Part shown: piece by piece, positions 51,400 through 62,643 of the stretch
Position numbering within the stretch: the stretch's first letter is position 1
Layout: each line of letters begins with the position of its first letter
From: an uncultured Bacteroides sp.
GTDB taxonomy: Bacteria; Bacteroidota; Bacteroidia; Bacteroidales; Bacteroidaceae
Assembly: GCF_902491285.1 (NCBI RefSeq)
Contig: NZ_CABUHK010000019.1
Location: 1-64,000, forward strand
Direction: 5' to 3'
Length of the DNA stretch: 64,000 nucleotides
Program-made: the position numbers and the translations under genes
Notes under the pieces: model-generated
Seen by the model: only the letters and a program-made list of their open reading frames with translations
Told to the model about the DNA's origin: nothing
The model's database searches: none

Positions 51400-54300
51400 T
51401 TATTCATTAATAATATGGTAATTGTTCAGTTGAAGAATCTCTTGCTTGCCGTTTTCACCGGTACGATAAGATTTTATAAGCCGTCCCTTTGCGTCATAAT
51501 CATAATAAGTGGTTTTTCCATCGGGAGTGGTTTCGCTGCTTATCCCCGCATACGGATGATAAGTATAGGTAGTCACCTCTGCTTTAGGCAAACGTGCTTG
51601 CAGATCTGCAACAGATGAATCGGAAGAATATAGCTGGGACAAACTCTCAGGAGTCTTGCCCAACGCACTCCCCACTTCGCTATAAGTCGCATTTTTTATC
51701 TGTGCCACCGGATGTTTTCCGTAGTATCCCCACAGATAAATGATATGCTCCGAATGATTGGTCACTATCTCTGTCGGATTGCCATAAACGTCACGGTGAA
51801 GGTATTCTTTCATGTTTTGAACCTTTCCGCTTCCGTCAAAAGAGGTGACAACTTGTGGCACGTACCACCTATCCGAAGCGTTGGCAGACTGACAGACACT
51901 GTAACTGACGGTGTCTCGCTTCAGCAAGATATTCTTGTCCGAACCGGTCATGCGGTGGGAATATTCGGAAGGAAGTACTTGTATGCCATAGCCGGTATTT
52001 CGATGAATACGGGTATAGCTATCTACAAGCGAGTCTCCGTCACTTTTTAAAACGGAGTGGCGAGATAAATATCCGTCTTTGTCATATTCATACCATTCCG
52101 GTGTTCGCAGGGCTTTGATATCGTTGTCCGGCATATAGCGTGAAGTCGTCTTTTTCAGTAATGCATACTCGTAAAAGGGCTCGTTGATGATGTGACTATA
52201 CAACCCTGTTTTCAGGCCAAAATGAGGCGCCGGTGTATAGATTCGGAGCGCACCTTTATCTCTATTCAGATAGTTGTATTCGTACTCTGTCCGTGCCACC
52301 AGTTTCTTTTCGTCATTATAAAAACTCTCTTTCTGAACTTTGCCGTATTTCAGGGAGACATCGACGGTTGGATGTGCCAATAGATTGCGATTATAAAGCT
52401 TTATGTCTTCGTATTTGAATGTATCATCAGGATCGAGACCGAAAATATTCGGAGCAGTGACATATGAAAAATCATCCTCGTAGTTGTTGATACTTGCCAG
52501 GTTGTGTACAAATTCCGTAGTTTTATAAGGGTGCTTCTCAGACAAGTCTTTAGCAGCAGGATCCACATAGTGTTCCGTTACCTCCGGATAGCGAATATGT
52601 ACCGATGGGTAAGGAATATCGGTAATTCCCTCACTGTCTAAACTGATGTAGCTAATTACATTCTCTCCTTTCCTATTGATTAAATGGGCAAGATATCTAT
52701 AATAGGGCATGTATGTAAGTTCTCCCATACACGCAGTGTAACCGTAGGTATAAATGACCTTTTTCACAGCTTTGTTTTGCTCGTAATGGGTAACGGATTT
52801 CACACGTGCTCCACCTGCAGGTGCGTCTTGCACCCCATCCGGATACTCCGATTTGATGTAGTAACTACTGTTAAATGACGGTCGGGGGACGATGGAATAC
52901 CGGTGCGGTTCATATTCGAAACGGGTATAGCCTCCGGTAGGGTACGTCATCTCCTGTAAGAGGGTGTAGTCATAGCATTCTCCTGTGGCATCCCGGTCGT
53001 TGCTAGTAATGATGTAATCCTGATCGAAAAGTGTACCCGGTTTCATGCGGGGGATGATACCCGAGTTGTTTTGCAATCCTCTCCAGAATCCCCAATGGTC
53101 AATGTTGTAAGTCAGCGGAGTCGGCGGAGAGACAATGCCGGCAACTTTATATTGAAAATCATATCTCCCTTCATTGTTTTTCACGCTGCGGAGAAACATC
53201 CGGTCGCCAAACTCATAGGTATAAGATAATTGAGCTTTCTCCGAATAAGACCGGCACGAGAGATTCACTTCGTCCAATTTGACTCCGCAGGTATATGGAA
53301 AGCTTTCCTGAGTCAAGCTTCCCCTCCCATAGTCCGTGTACTTTTCACGGGCAGAATAAGTGAAGCTTATTTCGCAATCTGTTGTTGATATACGGTCAAT
53401 CAAAGCCACTTTGGTGAGTGCGTAACTTCTGGGAAGTTCCGGTTCAAAAGCCTGGTTTTCATCAAAGTTATGTGGCGCACTTCGATAAGATTGGCTCTTC
53501 GACATGCCCGACAGTGAATATTGCAGAGCTGTTCTTTTTATCTCGGAAATTGGCTTTTCGTATAAAGTGCTCAGCATCTCCGGCTTTTTATGATATTCTT
53601 GATTAATATCATCCTTATATTTAATAGTTAGTTTCCGTCCGTTGGGAGCCTGTATCTCTGTCAGATAATAAGCGCTGATTTCATTCCGGCTATATTGAGG
53701 CTGGATGTTTACAGAGGAAATATGATCTTTCCAAGCGAGTGCATTGTATTCCAGTGAAGAATATCCTCCTCCACCGAAAGTATAGATATATCCGTCATCG
53801 GTCATGATGCGTATCCGGGTTTCCCGGGACGTGGTAGAATCAAATATCGCCATATCGCTCAGGTCTACTTTGTATTTACCGCCATTGTTGCCTGACACGC
53901 TCACGCTACCGTCAAAATTAACCATAAACTTGCCGGAATGTTTGCCTACAGAAAAATAGAATATGTCTGCCGATACTTCAACGTCCTTCGTTCCGGGAAT
54001 GAAAGGCAAGCAAGATACATCATCTTTATAAGCAGCATATTTATAGGGATTTGTGCGATAGTTCTGCGACATTTCGTCGCGATTGAACTGATGTTTTCCC
54101 AGCATATTGAGAAAGCCGTTGGCATATTGGTAATTCGACGGTCCTGCATCGCCCGCTATGGGTATCAACCCCCAGTTGATGTCGTCCGGCACGCCATTCA
54201 CTTTTCGATAGACGACTCCTCCTACGTTCAACATCCAGTTCCGCCCCACGTAGTTGTCTTGTTCTCTCGGTCGGAAACCGGCCGAACTGTACGAAAGAGA

Positions 54301-54549
54301 TACGGGACATTCAAAATCCTGGTCATTCCAACTGACTAAGGGAATTTCCAAGCTTATCCCTCCCGTGTTTAAATCTACCGGTAGGTTATCATGACGTTTT
54401 ATAGCTGCCAGTTGGGGAGATTGTACAGACGGATCGTGTGTGGAAGCAGGAATAAACGCTGGTACATTATCTTGCGCACATATCGGCATAGCCAATAGAA
54501 GGAGACATATCAAAGAGCCTCCTAATTGTAAGATTGCTTTTCTTTTCAT
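51400..54549 (-). CDS. SpvB/Rhs-type secreted partner protein
   Basis: The 1049-aa protein has a signal peptide (to about residue 25) and an N-terminal segment (LNTGGISLEIPLVSW...PVSLSYSSAGFRPRE) typical of SpvB/TcaC-like proteins, with a long beta-rich body. Late YD-like repeats (YHPYAGISSETTPDG, YYDYDAKGRLIKSYR) link it to the Rhs family. It lies 15 bases upstream of the Rhs gene, so the two are probably exported together as a two-part shell. No own C-terminal toxin is present. Confidence 0.82.
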   Translation of the reverse strand: MKRKAILQLGGSLICLLLLAMPICAQDNVPAFIPASTHDPSVQSPQLAAIKRHDNLPVDLNTGGISLEIPLVSWNDQDFECPVSLSYSSAGFRPREQDNYVGRNWMLNVGGVVYRKVNGVPDDINWGLIPIAGDAGPSNYQYANGFLNMLGKHQFNRDEMSQNYRTNPYKYAAYKDDVSCLPFIPGTKDVEVSADIFYFSVGKHSGKFMVNFDGSVSVSGNNGGKYKVDLSDMAIFDSTTSRETRIRIMTDDGYIYTFGGGGYSSLEYNALAWKDHISSVNIQPQYSRNEISAYYLTEIQAPNGRKLTIKYKDDINQEYHKKPEMLSTLYEKPISEIKRTALQYSLSGMSKSQSYRSAPHNFDENQAFEPELPRSYALTKVALIDRISTTDCEISFTYSAREKYTDYGRGSLTQESFPYTCGVKLDEVNLSCRSYSEKAQLSYTYEFGDRMFLRSVKNNEGRYDFQYKVAGIVSPPTPLTYNIDHWGFWRGLQNNSGIIPRMKPGTLFDQDYIITSNDRDATGECYDYTLLQEMTYPTGGYTRFEYEPHRYSIVPRPSFNSSYYIKSEYPDGVQDAPAGGARVKSVTHYEQNKAVKKVIYTYGYTACMGELTYMPYYRYLAHLINRKGENVISYISLDSEGITDIPYPSVHIRYPEVTEHYVDPAAKDLSEKHPYKTTEFVHNLASINNYEDDFSYVTAPNIFGLDPDDTFKYEDIKLYNRNLLAHPTVDVSLKYGKVQKESFYNDEKKLVARTEYEYNYLNRDKGALRIYTPAPHFGLKTGLYSHIINEPFYEYALLKKTTSRYMPDNDIKALRTPEWYEYDKDGYLSRHSVLKSDGDSLVDSYTRIHRNTGYGIQVLPSEYSHRMTGSDKNILLKRDTVSYSVCQSANASDRWYVPQVVTSFDGSGKVQNMKEYLHRDVYGNPTEIVTNHSEHIIYLWGYYGKHPVAQIKNATYSEVGSALGKTPESLSQLYSSDSSVADLQARLPKAEVTTYTYHPYAGISSETTPDGKTTYYDYDAKGRLIKSYRTGENGKQEILQLNNYHIINE

Positions 54550-54651
54550 TGTTTTGCCATCTTTGGTTGAATAATAAAATTGTATAAATAGAATAAAATA
54601 AGAAAGCGGGAAACGATAGACTGTCTCCCGCCCTGTTCATGAACTTTCTTT

Positions 54652-54753
54652 TTACAGATTCATCGCATTACCGCCCAGCGCACCGAGCACTGCCGAAGCC
54701 ACCGCGATAACTACCTTCAAAATAGTATCCCAAAGGGAACTTTTCATTGCCAT
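54652..54753 (-). CDS. Smalltalk peptide
   Basis: The 33-aa peptide (MAMKSSLWDTILKVVIAVAS, then A/G-rich sequence) is the 'smalltalk' family known from Bacteroides, with one hydrophobic helix. It has an AGGAGG Shine-Dalgarno 11 bases upstream (54765-54770), rare for this host, indicating strong translation. It lies downstream of the amidase gene, as in other copies of this module. It is too short for most gene finders. Confidence 0.78.
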   Translation of the reverse strand: MAMKSSLWDTILKVVIAVASAVLGALGGNAMNL

Positions 54754-54841
54754 AATTTTACACACCTCCTTTCCGACTCTTTAAATGATTAGTTACTCTT
54801 GTTCTTTGTTACCCTTTTTCTTTGGTTACTTTTTCCCTTAG

Positions 54842-55294
54842 TTACTCTTTTCCTGAAAACTCGTCTTTCACCTCAAAGCACGGGCACGCCTTGATCCACT
54901 CTTCCGGTTCGATTTCCCCGTTTCCGTTGCGGTCCGGCGAGAGGTCGCGATGACCACATACGCGGCAGCCGGGAAGTTTCTCAAGCAGCAGATTCACTAG
55001 TTGCCACAGCGAAGACCATTGAGCCGGTGTCCGCGTGTCCGCCGGACATCCCCGGCAGTCCAGACCACCTTCGTAGCAGATGCCTATCGAGTGAGCATTG
55101 AAACCTCGGGCGTGTGCCCCGATGCGGTCTACCGGACGGGTGAGGTGGACTGTCCCATCCTTGCGGATGTAGTAGTGATAGCCCGTGCCGTTGAATCCGC
55201 GGCGGCGGTGCATCGTTTCCAAGTCATCCGGGGTAAGCGAACGGTCCTCGCGCGTGGCGGAACAGTGAATCACAATCAAATCAATCTTTCTCAT
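54842..55294 (-). CDS. N-acetylmuramoyl-L-alanine amidase (Amidase_2)
   Basis: Started at MRKIDLIVIHCSA (150 aa); the frame extends 13 codons upstream. The zinc amidase motifs are present: VIHCSAT (His), YHYYI (His in the second motif), SIGICYEGG, and CGHRDLSPDRNGNG (His). No signal peptide is seen. Such amidases accompany HU-like and smalltalk genes in Bacteroides and are phage-like in origin. Confidence 0.92.
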   Translation of the reverse strand: MRKIDLIVIHCSATREDRSLTPDDLETMHRRRGFNGTGYHYYIRKDGTVHLTRPVDRIGAHARGFNAHSIGICYEGGLDCRGCPADTRTPAQWSSLWQLVNLLLEKLPGCRVCGHRDLSPDRNGNGEIEPEEWIKACPCFEVKDEFSGKE

Positions 55295-55337
55295 AGCATA
55301 ACTAAATGTTAATTGTCTACTGCCAGTCGGCAATTAC

Positions 55338-55856
55338 TTATGCTGCCGGATCCGGATCGGGAGTTTCACCGCCATCGTCTCCGCCGCCACCGGGATTCTC
55401 ACTGCCACCGTCGTCGGGGTTGCCCTCACCCTCGGTTTTCTTTTTCTTGGGCGCGTCGAGGTCGAGAAACTCGATTTTCTCATCGGCACGGGTAGATGCC
55501 AGGTTGGGACGGACACTGCTCGAAGGACGGAAGTTGATATTCACGGCCTTGATGTTCTTCATCGTGCACTTGTCCTTCGTGTCCGCTCCCAATGTGGTGG
55601 CGGAAAGGCTGAATACACCGAAATCACGAATATTGACGGATTTGCCGTCGAACAGTGCCGCACGCATCGCTTCTACGAGATTGGTCAGCACACTCTGGAT
55701 ATCGCCCAGCGACAAGGAACTTTTGTCCTTCATGGTGTAAGCGAGTTTATCCAGGTCTACACTCTGTCCCTGCGTCACAAGTTGCGGGTGAAACTTCACC
55801 ACCCCGTCAACCTTTCTCGGGTCTTTACGACCCATTCTTTTAAATGGTATTGCCAT
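55338..55856 (-). CDS. HU-like DNA-binding protein with acidic Gly/Pro tail
   Basis: The 172-aa protein has an HU-type domain (residues 1-125; KVDGVVKFHPQLV, VSIRDFG-like VNIRDFGVFSLSA, and VNINFRPS) and a linker KKKKTEGEG followed by a low-complexity tail of Gly, Pro, Asp and Glu (residues 140-172). It belongs to the HU-HIG group found in Bacteroides with VirE and amidase genes. Its exact role is unknown. Confidence 0.88.
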   Translation of the reverse strand: MAIPFKRMGRKDPRKVDGVVKFHPQLVTQGQSVDLDKLAYTMKDKSSLSLGDIQSVLTNLVEAMRAALFDGKSVNIRDFGVFSLSATTLGADTKDKCTMKNIKAVNINFRPSSSVRPNLASTRADEKIEFLDLDAPKKKKTEGEGNPDDGGSENPGGGGDDGGETPDPDPAA

Positions 55857-56100
55857 GATAATTTTTTTAAATTAAAAATTGAGAATTAAAAATTGAAAAA
55901 TAAATGTTACAGATTGCGGTTGTCGCAATGGGTATCGGGAGAGATGAACGAGCTCTGTTTCTTTCTCTTTCGATACCTCAAAGGTACTATATTACAGTGG
56001 GGTGAAATGACGTACTTTGTCTCCGTTTGTCCTACTTTGATTCAGTTTCATTCAGAGTGTATTTACTTTAATCCGGATTGATTTTATTTTACTTATACTG

Positions 56101-56131
56101 TTGGCTGTCCGGGGGATTTTTCGTATATTTG
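56101..56131 (+). promoter_or_regulatory. Promoter of the DUF4248 gene
   Basis: TTG (56101-56103) and the -7 TATATTTG (56124-56131) are 20 bases apart. The gap 55857-56100 before it holds AT-rich sequence and no supported gene. Confidence 0.6.
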
Positions 56132-56160
56132 GAATACGATAAAATCAATTTTCCGAAGAT

Positions 56161-56406
56161 ATGAAAGCAGAAAAGGAAGAACCGGCAGAAGAGCCGTTTG
56201 TCATACGACCGTATTTGAAGTCGGAACTGGCACATCTATACAATCCTTATGTACCGTTGGTGTATGCCATGCGGAAAATGAGGGAGTGGATCAGAAATAA
56301 CAAGGAACTGTATGACGCAATGTATAGCGGCGGCGAAGGTAAGAATGACCACGCTTACAGCGCAAGGCAAGTGCGGCTCATCGTGAAGTATCTGGATGAG
56401 CCGTGA
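56161..56406 (+). CDS. DUF4248 protein
   Basis: The 81-aa protein (VIRPYLKSELAHLYNPY...SARQVRLIVKYLDEP, key parts only) is the DUF4248 family of Bacteroides, which always lies near VirE and HU-like genes. The pattern is helical with a final helix resembling a DNA-binding one. The function is unknown. Confidence 0.88.
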   Translation: MKAEKEEPAEEPFVIRPYLKSELAHLYNPYVPLVYAMRKMREWIRNNKELYDAMYSGGEGKNDHAYSARQVRLIVKYLDEP

Positions 56407-56430
56407 ATTTCTTTATAGTGGATTTTGATG

Positions 56431-56551
56431 GACCATAATGAAAAAAAATCGGTTATAATGAAAATGAAATTAGCTATAATGAAATCGAGATTAGCTATAA
56501 TGAAATCCGGATTAGCTATAATGAAAAAAAGATTTGCTATAATGATATTCC
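56431..56551 (+). repeat. 21-bp tandem repeats
   Basis: Three nearly identical units (TAGCTATAATGAAATC..) at 56471-56533, and diverged units on both sides, give about six copies with a 21-base period. Each carries TATAATGAAA. On the minus strand they would encode repeats of F-I-I-A-N-x-D, but no real gene is supported. The array lies downstream of the DUF4248 stop. Confidence 0.75.
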
Positions 56552-56647
56552 AGCCCATACATGGCAATCTAAAATAAGCTGACTATAGCTTTTCTTATAT
56601 AATAATGTACGCATCCGCACGCGTACGGAATATGTTCTTTTTTTATT

Positions 56648-56711
56648 AGCGCACGCATACATTAGAATCTGGTGGTGGTGATACCACCTCTAGTTTTAAT
56701 GTGCGTGCGCT
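56648..56711. terminator. Large imperfect hairpin
   Basis: AGCGCACGCA and TGCGTGCGCT form the outer arms and GGTGG/CCACC an inner stem. It may end transcription from the left or control the following gene. Only a weak T-run follows. Confidence 0.55.
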
Positions 56712-56892
56712 TTGTATAAAAAACATATATAATAAGAAGAAAAATACAGAAAAATATCGGGAAACACGGCTTCAATAAGTTTTTTCCTAAAAAATCTTTA
56801 TTCAACAGAGAGGAAGTACTATATTTGCGTCTTTTTATAAATAATTATTAATTCATAAAAACAATTCAAATTATGGAAAAAGAAACATTTTT

Positions 56893-57234
56893 GTGTTTGA
56901 ATTTCAAGTAACAAACGAACACGTCCAGCAGTTGGATCTCTACAACAAGAGCGATTTGCCCGAGTCGGAAAAAGCCGGCATAAGACTGCTGAAGTACTTC
57001 AGAAAGCACAAAAAAGAAGTTTTCCCGAACGAACGAAACGAATATCTTACACCATTCGTGAAGTTCTTCGACGACAACACACTCCTGTCGGAAAAAACTC
57101 ACCCGCGCACCATCGCCCAAATGGCTATGCAGATGGCTGACTTCCGCATATCAAATGCCAAAGAGGGGTATCTGTCAGAATCTCAGCTTAGTAGATGTGT
57201 ACAGAAACTGCGCATAACTCTTTATGGAGAATAA
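56893..57234 (+). CDS. Hypothetical protein upstream of the VirE-like gene (start uncertain)
   Basis: With a GTG start the product is 113 aa (FEFQVTNEHVQQLDLYNKSDLPESEKAG..., key part NEHVQQLDLYNKSD). The family is not recognised. A better ATG lies at 56873 (MEKETF), but it is out of frame by one base: one extra T in the T5 run at 56888-56892 would join it directly (MEKETFFVFEFQ). So this may be a frameshifted gene. It is a member of the VirE module. Confidence 0.6.
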   Translation: MFEFQVTNEHVQQLDLYNKSDLPESEKAGIRLLKYFRKHKKEVFPNERNEYLTPFVKFFDDNTLLSEKTHPRTIAQMAMQMADFRISNAKEGYLSESQLSRCVQKLRITLYGE

Positions 57235-57266
57235 GAAAACTCTATTTACTCCACACTACAATTTAT

Positions 57267-57313
57267 AGCCTCTTTTCGGGATGGAAAATGTTTTTTTCCG
57301 TTCCAAAAAGAGG
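57267..57313. terminator. Hairpin upstream of the VirE-like gene
   Basis: GCCTCTTTT and AAAAGAGGC arms with an inner GGAAA/TTTCC pair lie between the 56893 and 57444 genes. It is probably the terminator of the former. Confidence 0.65.
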
Positions 57314-57443
57314 CTGTATCTTTACCGACGAAAACAAATGCTGCTACATCTAAAATCCAAAGTCACACGACGTACTTTCCTTTTTTCTGCAACAGACACA
57401 TGTTAATAAAAAGAATTTTATAACTCATTAATTAATTATCATT

Positions 57444-59651
57444 ATGAATCAATTTTATGTAACCTGCTATCGCGGGTATTCCAAAGTTATCGGACAGGTT
57501 GAACTCTGCAAATTCTTTGAACAGATAGGCAGTAGTATGTATCATCAGAAAATCGAACAAATAGAGACAGCTCTCAGCGAAGGCAATTTGGCGAAAGCCG
57601 ACAGCATAAAACGCCAATTACCTTACTTCACCCTGACTGCCAATTACTCTGCCTGCCGTCTGCCCCACAGCCTTTCGACCTATAACGACCTGCCGGTACT
57701 GGACTTCGACGAAATGCCGGCGGAAGACATTCCCCGCCTACGCCTTCTTGCCGAGAACGATCCTGACACGATAGGCTGCGCGCTTAGTCCGCGCCGCCAC
57801 GGGCTGAAACTGCTCGTCTACCTGAAAACAGAAGAGGCGGTGCGCCTGCGTGCGGAACTTGAGGCAAAGGATACAGTGACATATGCCGAACTGGAACATT
57901 ATCACAAACGAATGTTTGAACTGACTTCCCGCTATTACGCCCGGCTGCTGGACAGCAAAGTAGACCCCAGCGGCAGCGACCTGAGCCGAGGCATGTATGC
58001 CACTTATGACCCGGATGTGTTCTTTTCCGAAGAACGGTTGGCAGGCGTCACCGCGCTAAACGTCACTGTCCAACTGCCATTGCCGGAAGAATCAACCCCC
58101 TCAAAGCGGAAAAAGGCGCTGCGGAAAACTCAGGAAGACGCAAGCCTCCCCGGCACGAACGACGCAAACCGCCCGGATATTTCCGACATTGACCCCGTGT
58201 CACAAATGGAATTCCGGAAAGCGGTGGAATATACGAAACGGAAGTTCCACTTTGAACGCAACAGCCGTGACTGTTTCATCTACTGCCTGGGCAACCAATG
58301 CTACACCCGCCACATCGCCGAAGAAGATGCCGTACGCATGACGCTGCACGATTTCGGCAGTGAGCCGGATTTTGACGCTGAATCTCCGCTGCGCAACTCC
58401 TATCTCTACACCAGCAAGACTGACGCCAACGAAGAGGAACAAAAGAAGCCGCTCGTGCAGAAAGTGGTCGATTTCCTGCGGGAACATTACGAATTCCGTC
58501 GCAACACGATTCTGGACAGTGTGGAATTCCGTCCTTTTGCCGGCTCAGCCGCTCCCCTTCCCTTCGTGGCGATGCGTGGCAAGGACTTCAATTCCATCTA
58601 CACGCATCTGCAATTGTCGTCTGTCTACTGCTCGTTGCCGATGCTGAAAGCTGTGATTGACTCAAGCCTCACGCCTGATGTCAATCCGTTTGCCGACTAC
58701 TTCTCTTCCCTGCCCCCTTGGGACGGTGTGACGGATTACATCGGGCAACTCGCCGCCAGGGTGCAAGCCGAAGACCAGCCGTTCTGGGAAAGCAGCTTCC
58801 GCCGATGGCTGGTGGGACTGGTGGCATGTGCGCTGGATGATGAAGTGCAGAATCAGGAAATGCTGGTATTTCACAGTAAGCAAGGGGTAGGAAAAAGTAC
58901 TTTCATCCGTAATTTGTTGCCGCCCGAGCTGCGCACGTATTACCGCAACGGTAGAATCAATCCGGACAACAAAGACCATATGCTGATGTTGTCCACTTGC
59001 CTCATTATCAACCTGGAAGAGTTTGACGGAATACTCGCCAACCAATTGGCAGACTTGAAACGTATCATCGTGCAGGACAAGATAACCGAGCGCAAAGTGT
59101 ACGATTTGCAATCGAGTACGTTTATCCGCCACGCGTCGTTCGTGGCAAGTACCAACAATCCGTACTGTGTGCAGGAGTTTGGCGAAAGCCGCCGTATCCT
59201 GCTGAGTATCGTCAACAGTATCGACTATAGCAGTCCGGTCAATCACCAGGGGATTTATTCACAGGCTTTGGCCCTTTACCGGCAAGGTTTCCAATACTGG
59301 TATGAAGGGGACGAGATTACGAGCCTGAATAGCAGAAACGAGAATTTCCGTCTGAAAGAACCGGTTGAAGAGAATCTGTTCTTCTATTTCCGTGCGGCGA
59401 AAGGAAAGGATATTAACGCTAAATGGTATTCCGCATCCTCTCTACTATCAATAATAAGCCTGAACGGACGCATCCAGTCAAACCGGCAAACACAGCAAAT
59501 GCTCGTCGCCGTACTCAACGGCAATAAATTCCGGACAAGACAAACCAAAGACGGAGTGACGGAATATTGGGTAGTGGAATATTCACAGGAAGAACGCACG
59601 GAAAATTCAATACGCCCGCAACTGCCGGTTCAGAAGGGGTTGGAGTTGTAA
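57444..59651 (+). CDS. VirE-like helicase/primase-type protein (BT4734 N-terminus)
   Basis: The 735-aa protein has an N-terminal BT4734/BF3469-like domain (about 40-200; PVLDFDEMPAEDIPRLRLL, GCALSPRRHGLKLLV) resembling primase-like folds and a C-terminal VirE P-loop domain (about 460-640; HSKQGVGKSTFIRNLL, LIINLEEFD, STNNPYCVQEFGESRRIL). Such proteins occur in phage and mobile-element replication; in Bacteroides they are part of the conserved HU/amidase module, probably as relic or domesticated genes. Confidence 0.88.
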   Translation: MNQFYVTCYRGYSKVIGQVELCKFFEQIGSSMYHQKIEQIETALSEGNLAKADSIKRQLPYFTLTANYSACRLPHSLSTYNDLPVLDFDEMPAEDIPRLRLLAENDPDTIGCALSPRRHGLKLLVYLKTEEAVRLRAELEAKDTVTYAELEHYHKRMFELTSRYYARLLDSKVDPSGSDLSRGMYATYDPDVFFSEERLAGVTALNVTVQLPLPEESTPSKRKKALRKTQEDASLPGTNDANRPDISDIDPVSQMEFRKAVEYTKRKFHFERNSRDCFIYCLGNQCYTRHIAEEDAVRMTLHDFGSEPDFDAESPLRNSYLYTSKTDANEEEQKKPLVQKVVDFLREHYEFRRNTILDSVEFRPFAGSAAPLPFVAMRGKDFNSIYTHLQLSSVYCSLPMLKAVIDSSLTPDVNPFADYFSSLPPWDGVTDYIGQLAARVQAEDQPFWESSFRRWLVGLVACALDDEVQNQEMLVFHSKQGVGKSTFIRNLLPPELRTYYRNGRINPDNKDHMLMLSTCLIINLEEFDGILANQLADLKRIIVQDKITERKVYDLQSSTFIRHASFVASTNNPYCVQEFGESRRILLSIVNSIDYSSPVNHQGIYSQALALYRQGFQYWYEGDEITSLNSRNENFRLKEPVEENLFFYFRAAKGKDINAKWYSASSLLSIISLNGRIQSNRQTQQMLVAVLNGNKFRTRQTKDGVTEYWVVEYSQEERTENSIRPQLPVQKGLEL

Positions 59652-59740
59652 TTTTCCCGTAAGAGGGCAGTTTTTTACGAAATGGCGGATAAACGGATAA
59701 ATAGGTGACGTAAAAACAATCACACTCATCCGTTTTTCCG

Positions 59741-59748
59741 TATATTTG
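59741..59748 (+). promoter_or_regulatory. Promoter -7 box of the ATPase-like gene
   Basis: TATATTTG matches TAnnTTTG and lies 15 bases before the ATG at 59763. Confidence 0.45.
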
Positions 59749-59762
59749 CTTCGATATGAACG

Positions 59763-60491
59763 ATGAATAAAGAAAGGAATCGCAATATGCTGAAGCAAAT
59801 ACCATACGGATTGACGGACTTCGGACGCATCCAGAAAGAAAACTATTATTATGTGGATAAGACGATGTTTATCGAAAAGATAGAAATGCAACCGTCTTAC
59901 CTGTTTCTGATTCGTCCCCGGCGTTTCGGGAAAAGTCTCACGCTGGCTATGCTGGAAGCCTATTATGATGTCCGGTATGCCGACCAGTTCGACGAATTGT
60001 TCGGCAATCTGTATATCGGGAAGCATCCTACGCCGATACATAACCAGTTTCTCATCATGAGATTTAATTTCTCCGAGGTGAGCTCGAATATCAATGAGGT
60101 GGAAGAATCTTTCCGGTTGCATTGTTGCGGGAAACTCAGACATTTTCTGCAAAAGTACGAGCATATATTGGGAAAGGAAATCTGGGATGTGCTGAATGCG
60201 GAGACACTCGAAGAACCGGGAGCATTGCTGTCCGCTATCAATTCGTACGCTACTCTCAAGGGAGACATCAAGATTTATCTCCTGATTGATGAATATGATA
60301 ATTTTACGAATACTATTCTTTCAACTTACGGCACGGACCTTTACCGGAAAGCGACGCATGGCGAAGGATATATCCGGAGTTACAGTGGGGATGAATGTGT
60401 GGCGGAAGCCCGTGAGAAAGGAGGACTGAAACTGATAACTGTTGTGTGGCGCAGTTGGGAACTGGCGCTGACGGAAGAAGTAGATGTATAA
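59763..60491 (+). pseudogene. AAA/PD-(D/E)XK-type protein with internal deletion
   Basis: Residues 1-205 match the AAA-ATPase-like N-terminus of a roughly 520-aa family (LKQIPYGLTDFGRI, RPRRFGKSL, YLLIDEYDNFTN, DLYRKATHGEGYIRS). The last 38 residues (GDECVAEAREKGGLKLITV, then WELALTEEVDV) match the usual end of the same family. About 280 residues with the nuclease catalytic core are missing, in frame, at about 60375-60390. The frame remains open, so a short product may be made, but its nuclease function should be gone. An inner Met near codon 9 is an alternative start. Confidence 0.78.
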
Positions 60492-60563
60492 GGAGACTTA
60501 TCACACGAGAAGTATAGGGAAACTTATCACATGAGATGTATAGGGAAACTTATCACATGAAAT
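60486..60563. repeat. 26-bp tandem repeat
   Basis: Three units of 26 bases, beginning GTATA and containing ACTTATCACA, are repeated with few changes. A fourth decayed unit follows (GGGGCTTATCA). The first starts inside the last codons of the preceding gene. Confidence 0.75.
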
Positions 60564-60610
60564 GTGTGAGTGGGGCTTATCAATAAAAATCAGGCACGGA
60601 TTGCTAAATA

Positions 60611-60703
60611 AAAACTAAGGCGCGGATTACGCGGATTTCACGGCAGCCAATCATTTGTGATTGACAAAAGCCGTGTTATCCGCGTAATCCGCGCCTTAGT
60701 TTT
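60611..60703. terminator. 26-bp perfect inverted repeat
   Basis: Perfect arms at 60611-60636 and 60678-60703 (ending in CCTTAGTTTT) with an inner ACGGC/GCCGT stem. It lies between the convergent truncated gene and the ABC-F gene. GCGGATTACGCGGAT motifs like this are repeated between Bacteroides genes. Confidence 0.78.
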
Positions 60704-60729
60704 ATGGCTATGGCTAAGCGTTGGCGTGA

Positions 60730-62643
<1,914 letters not shown>

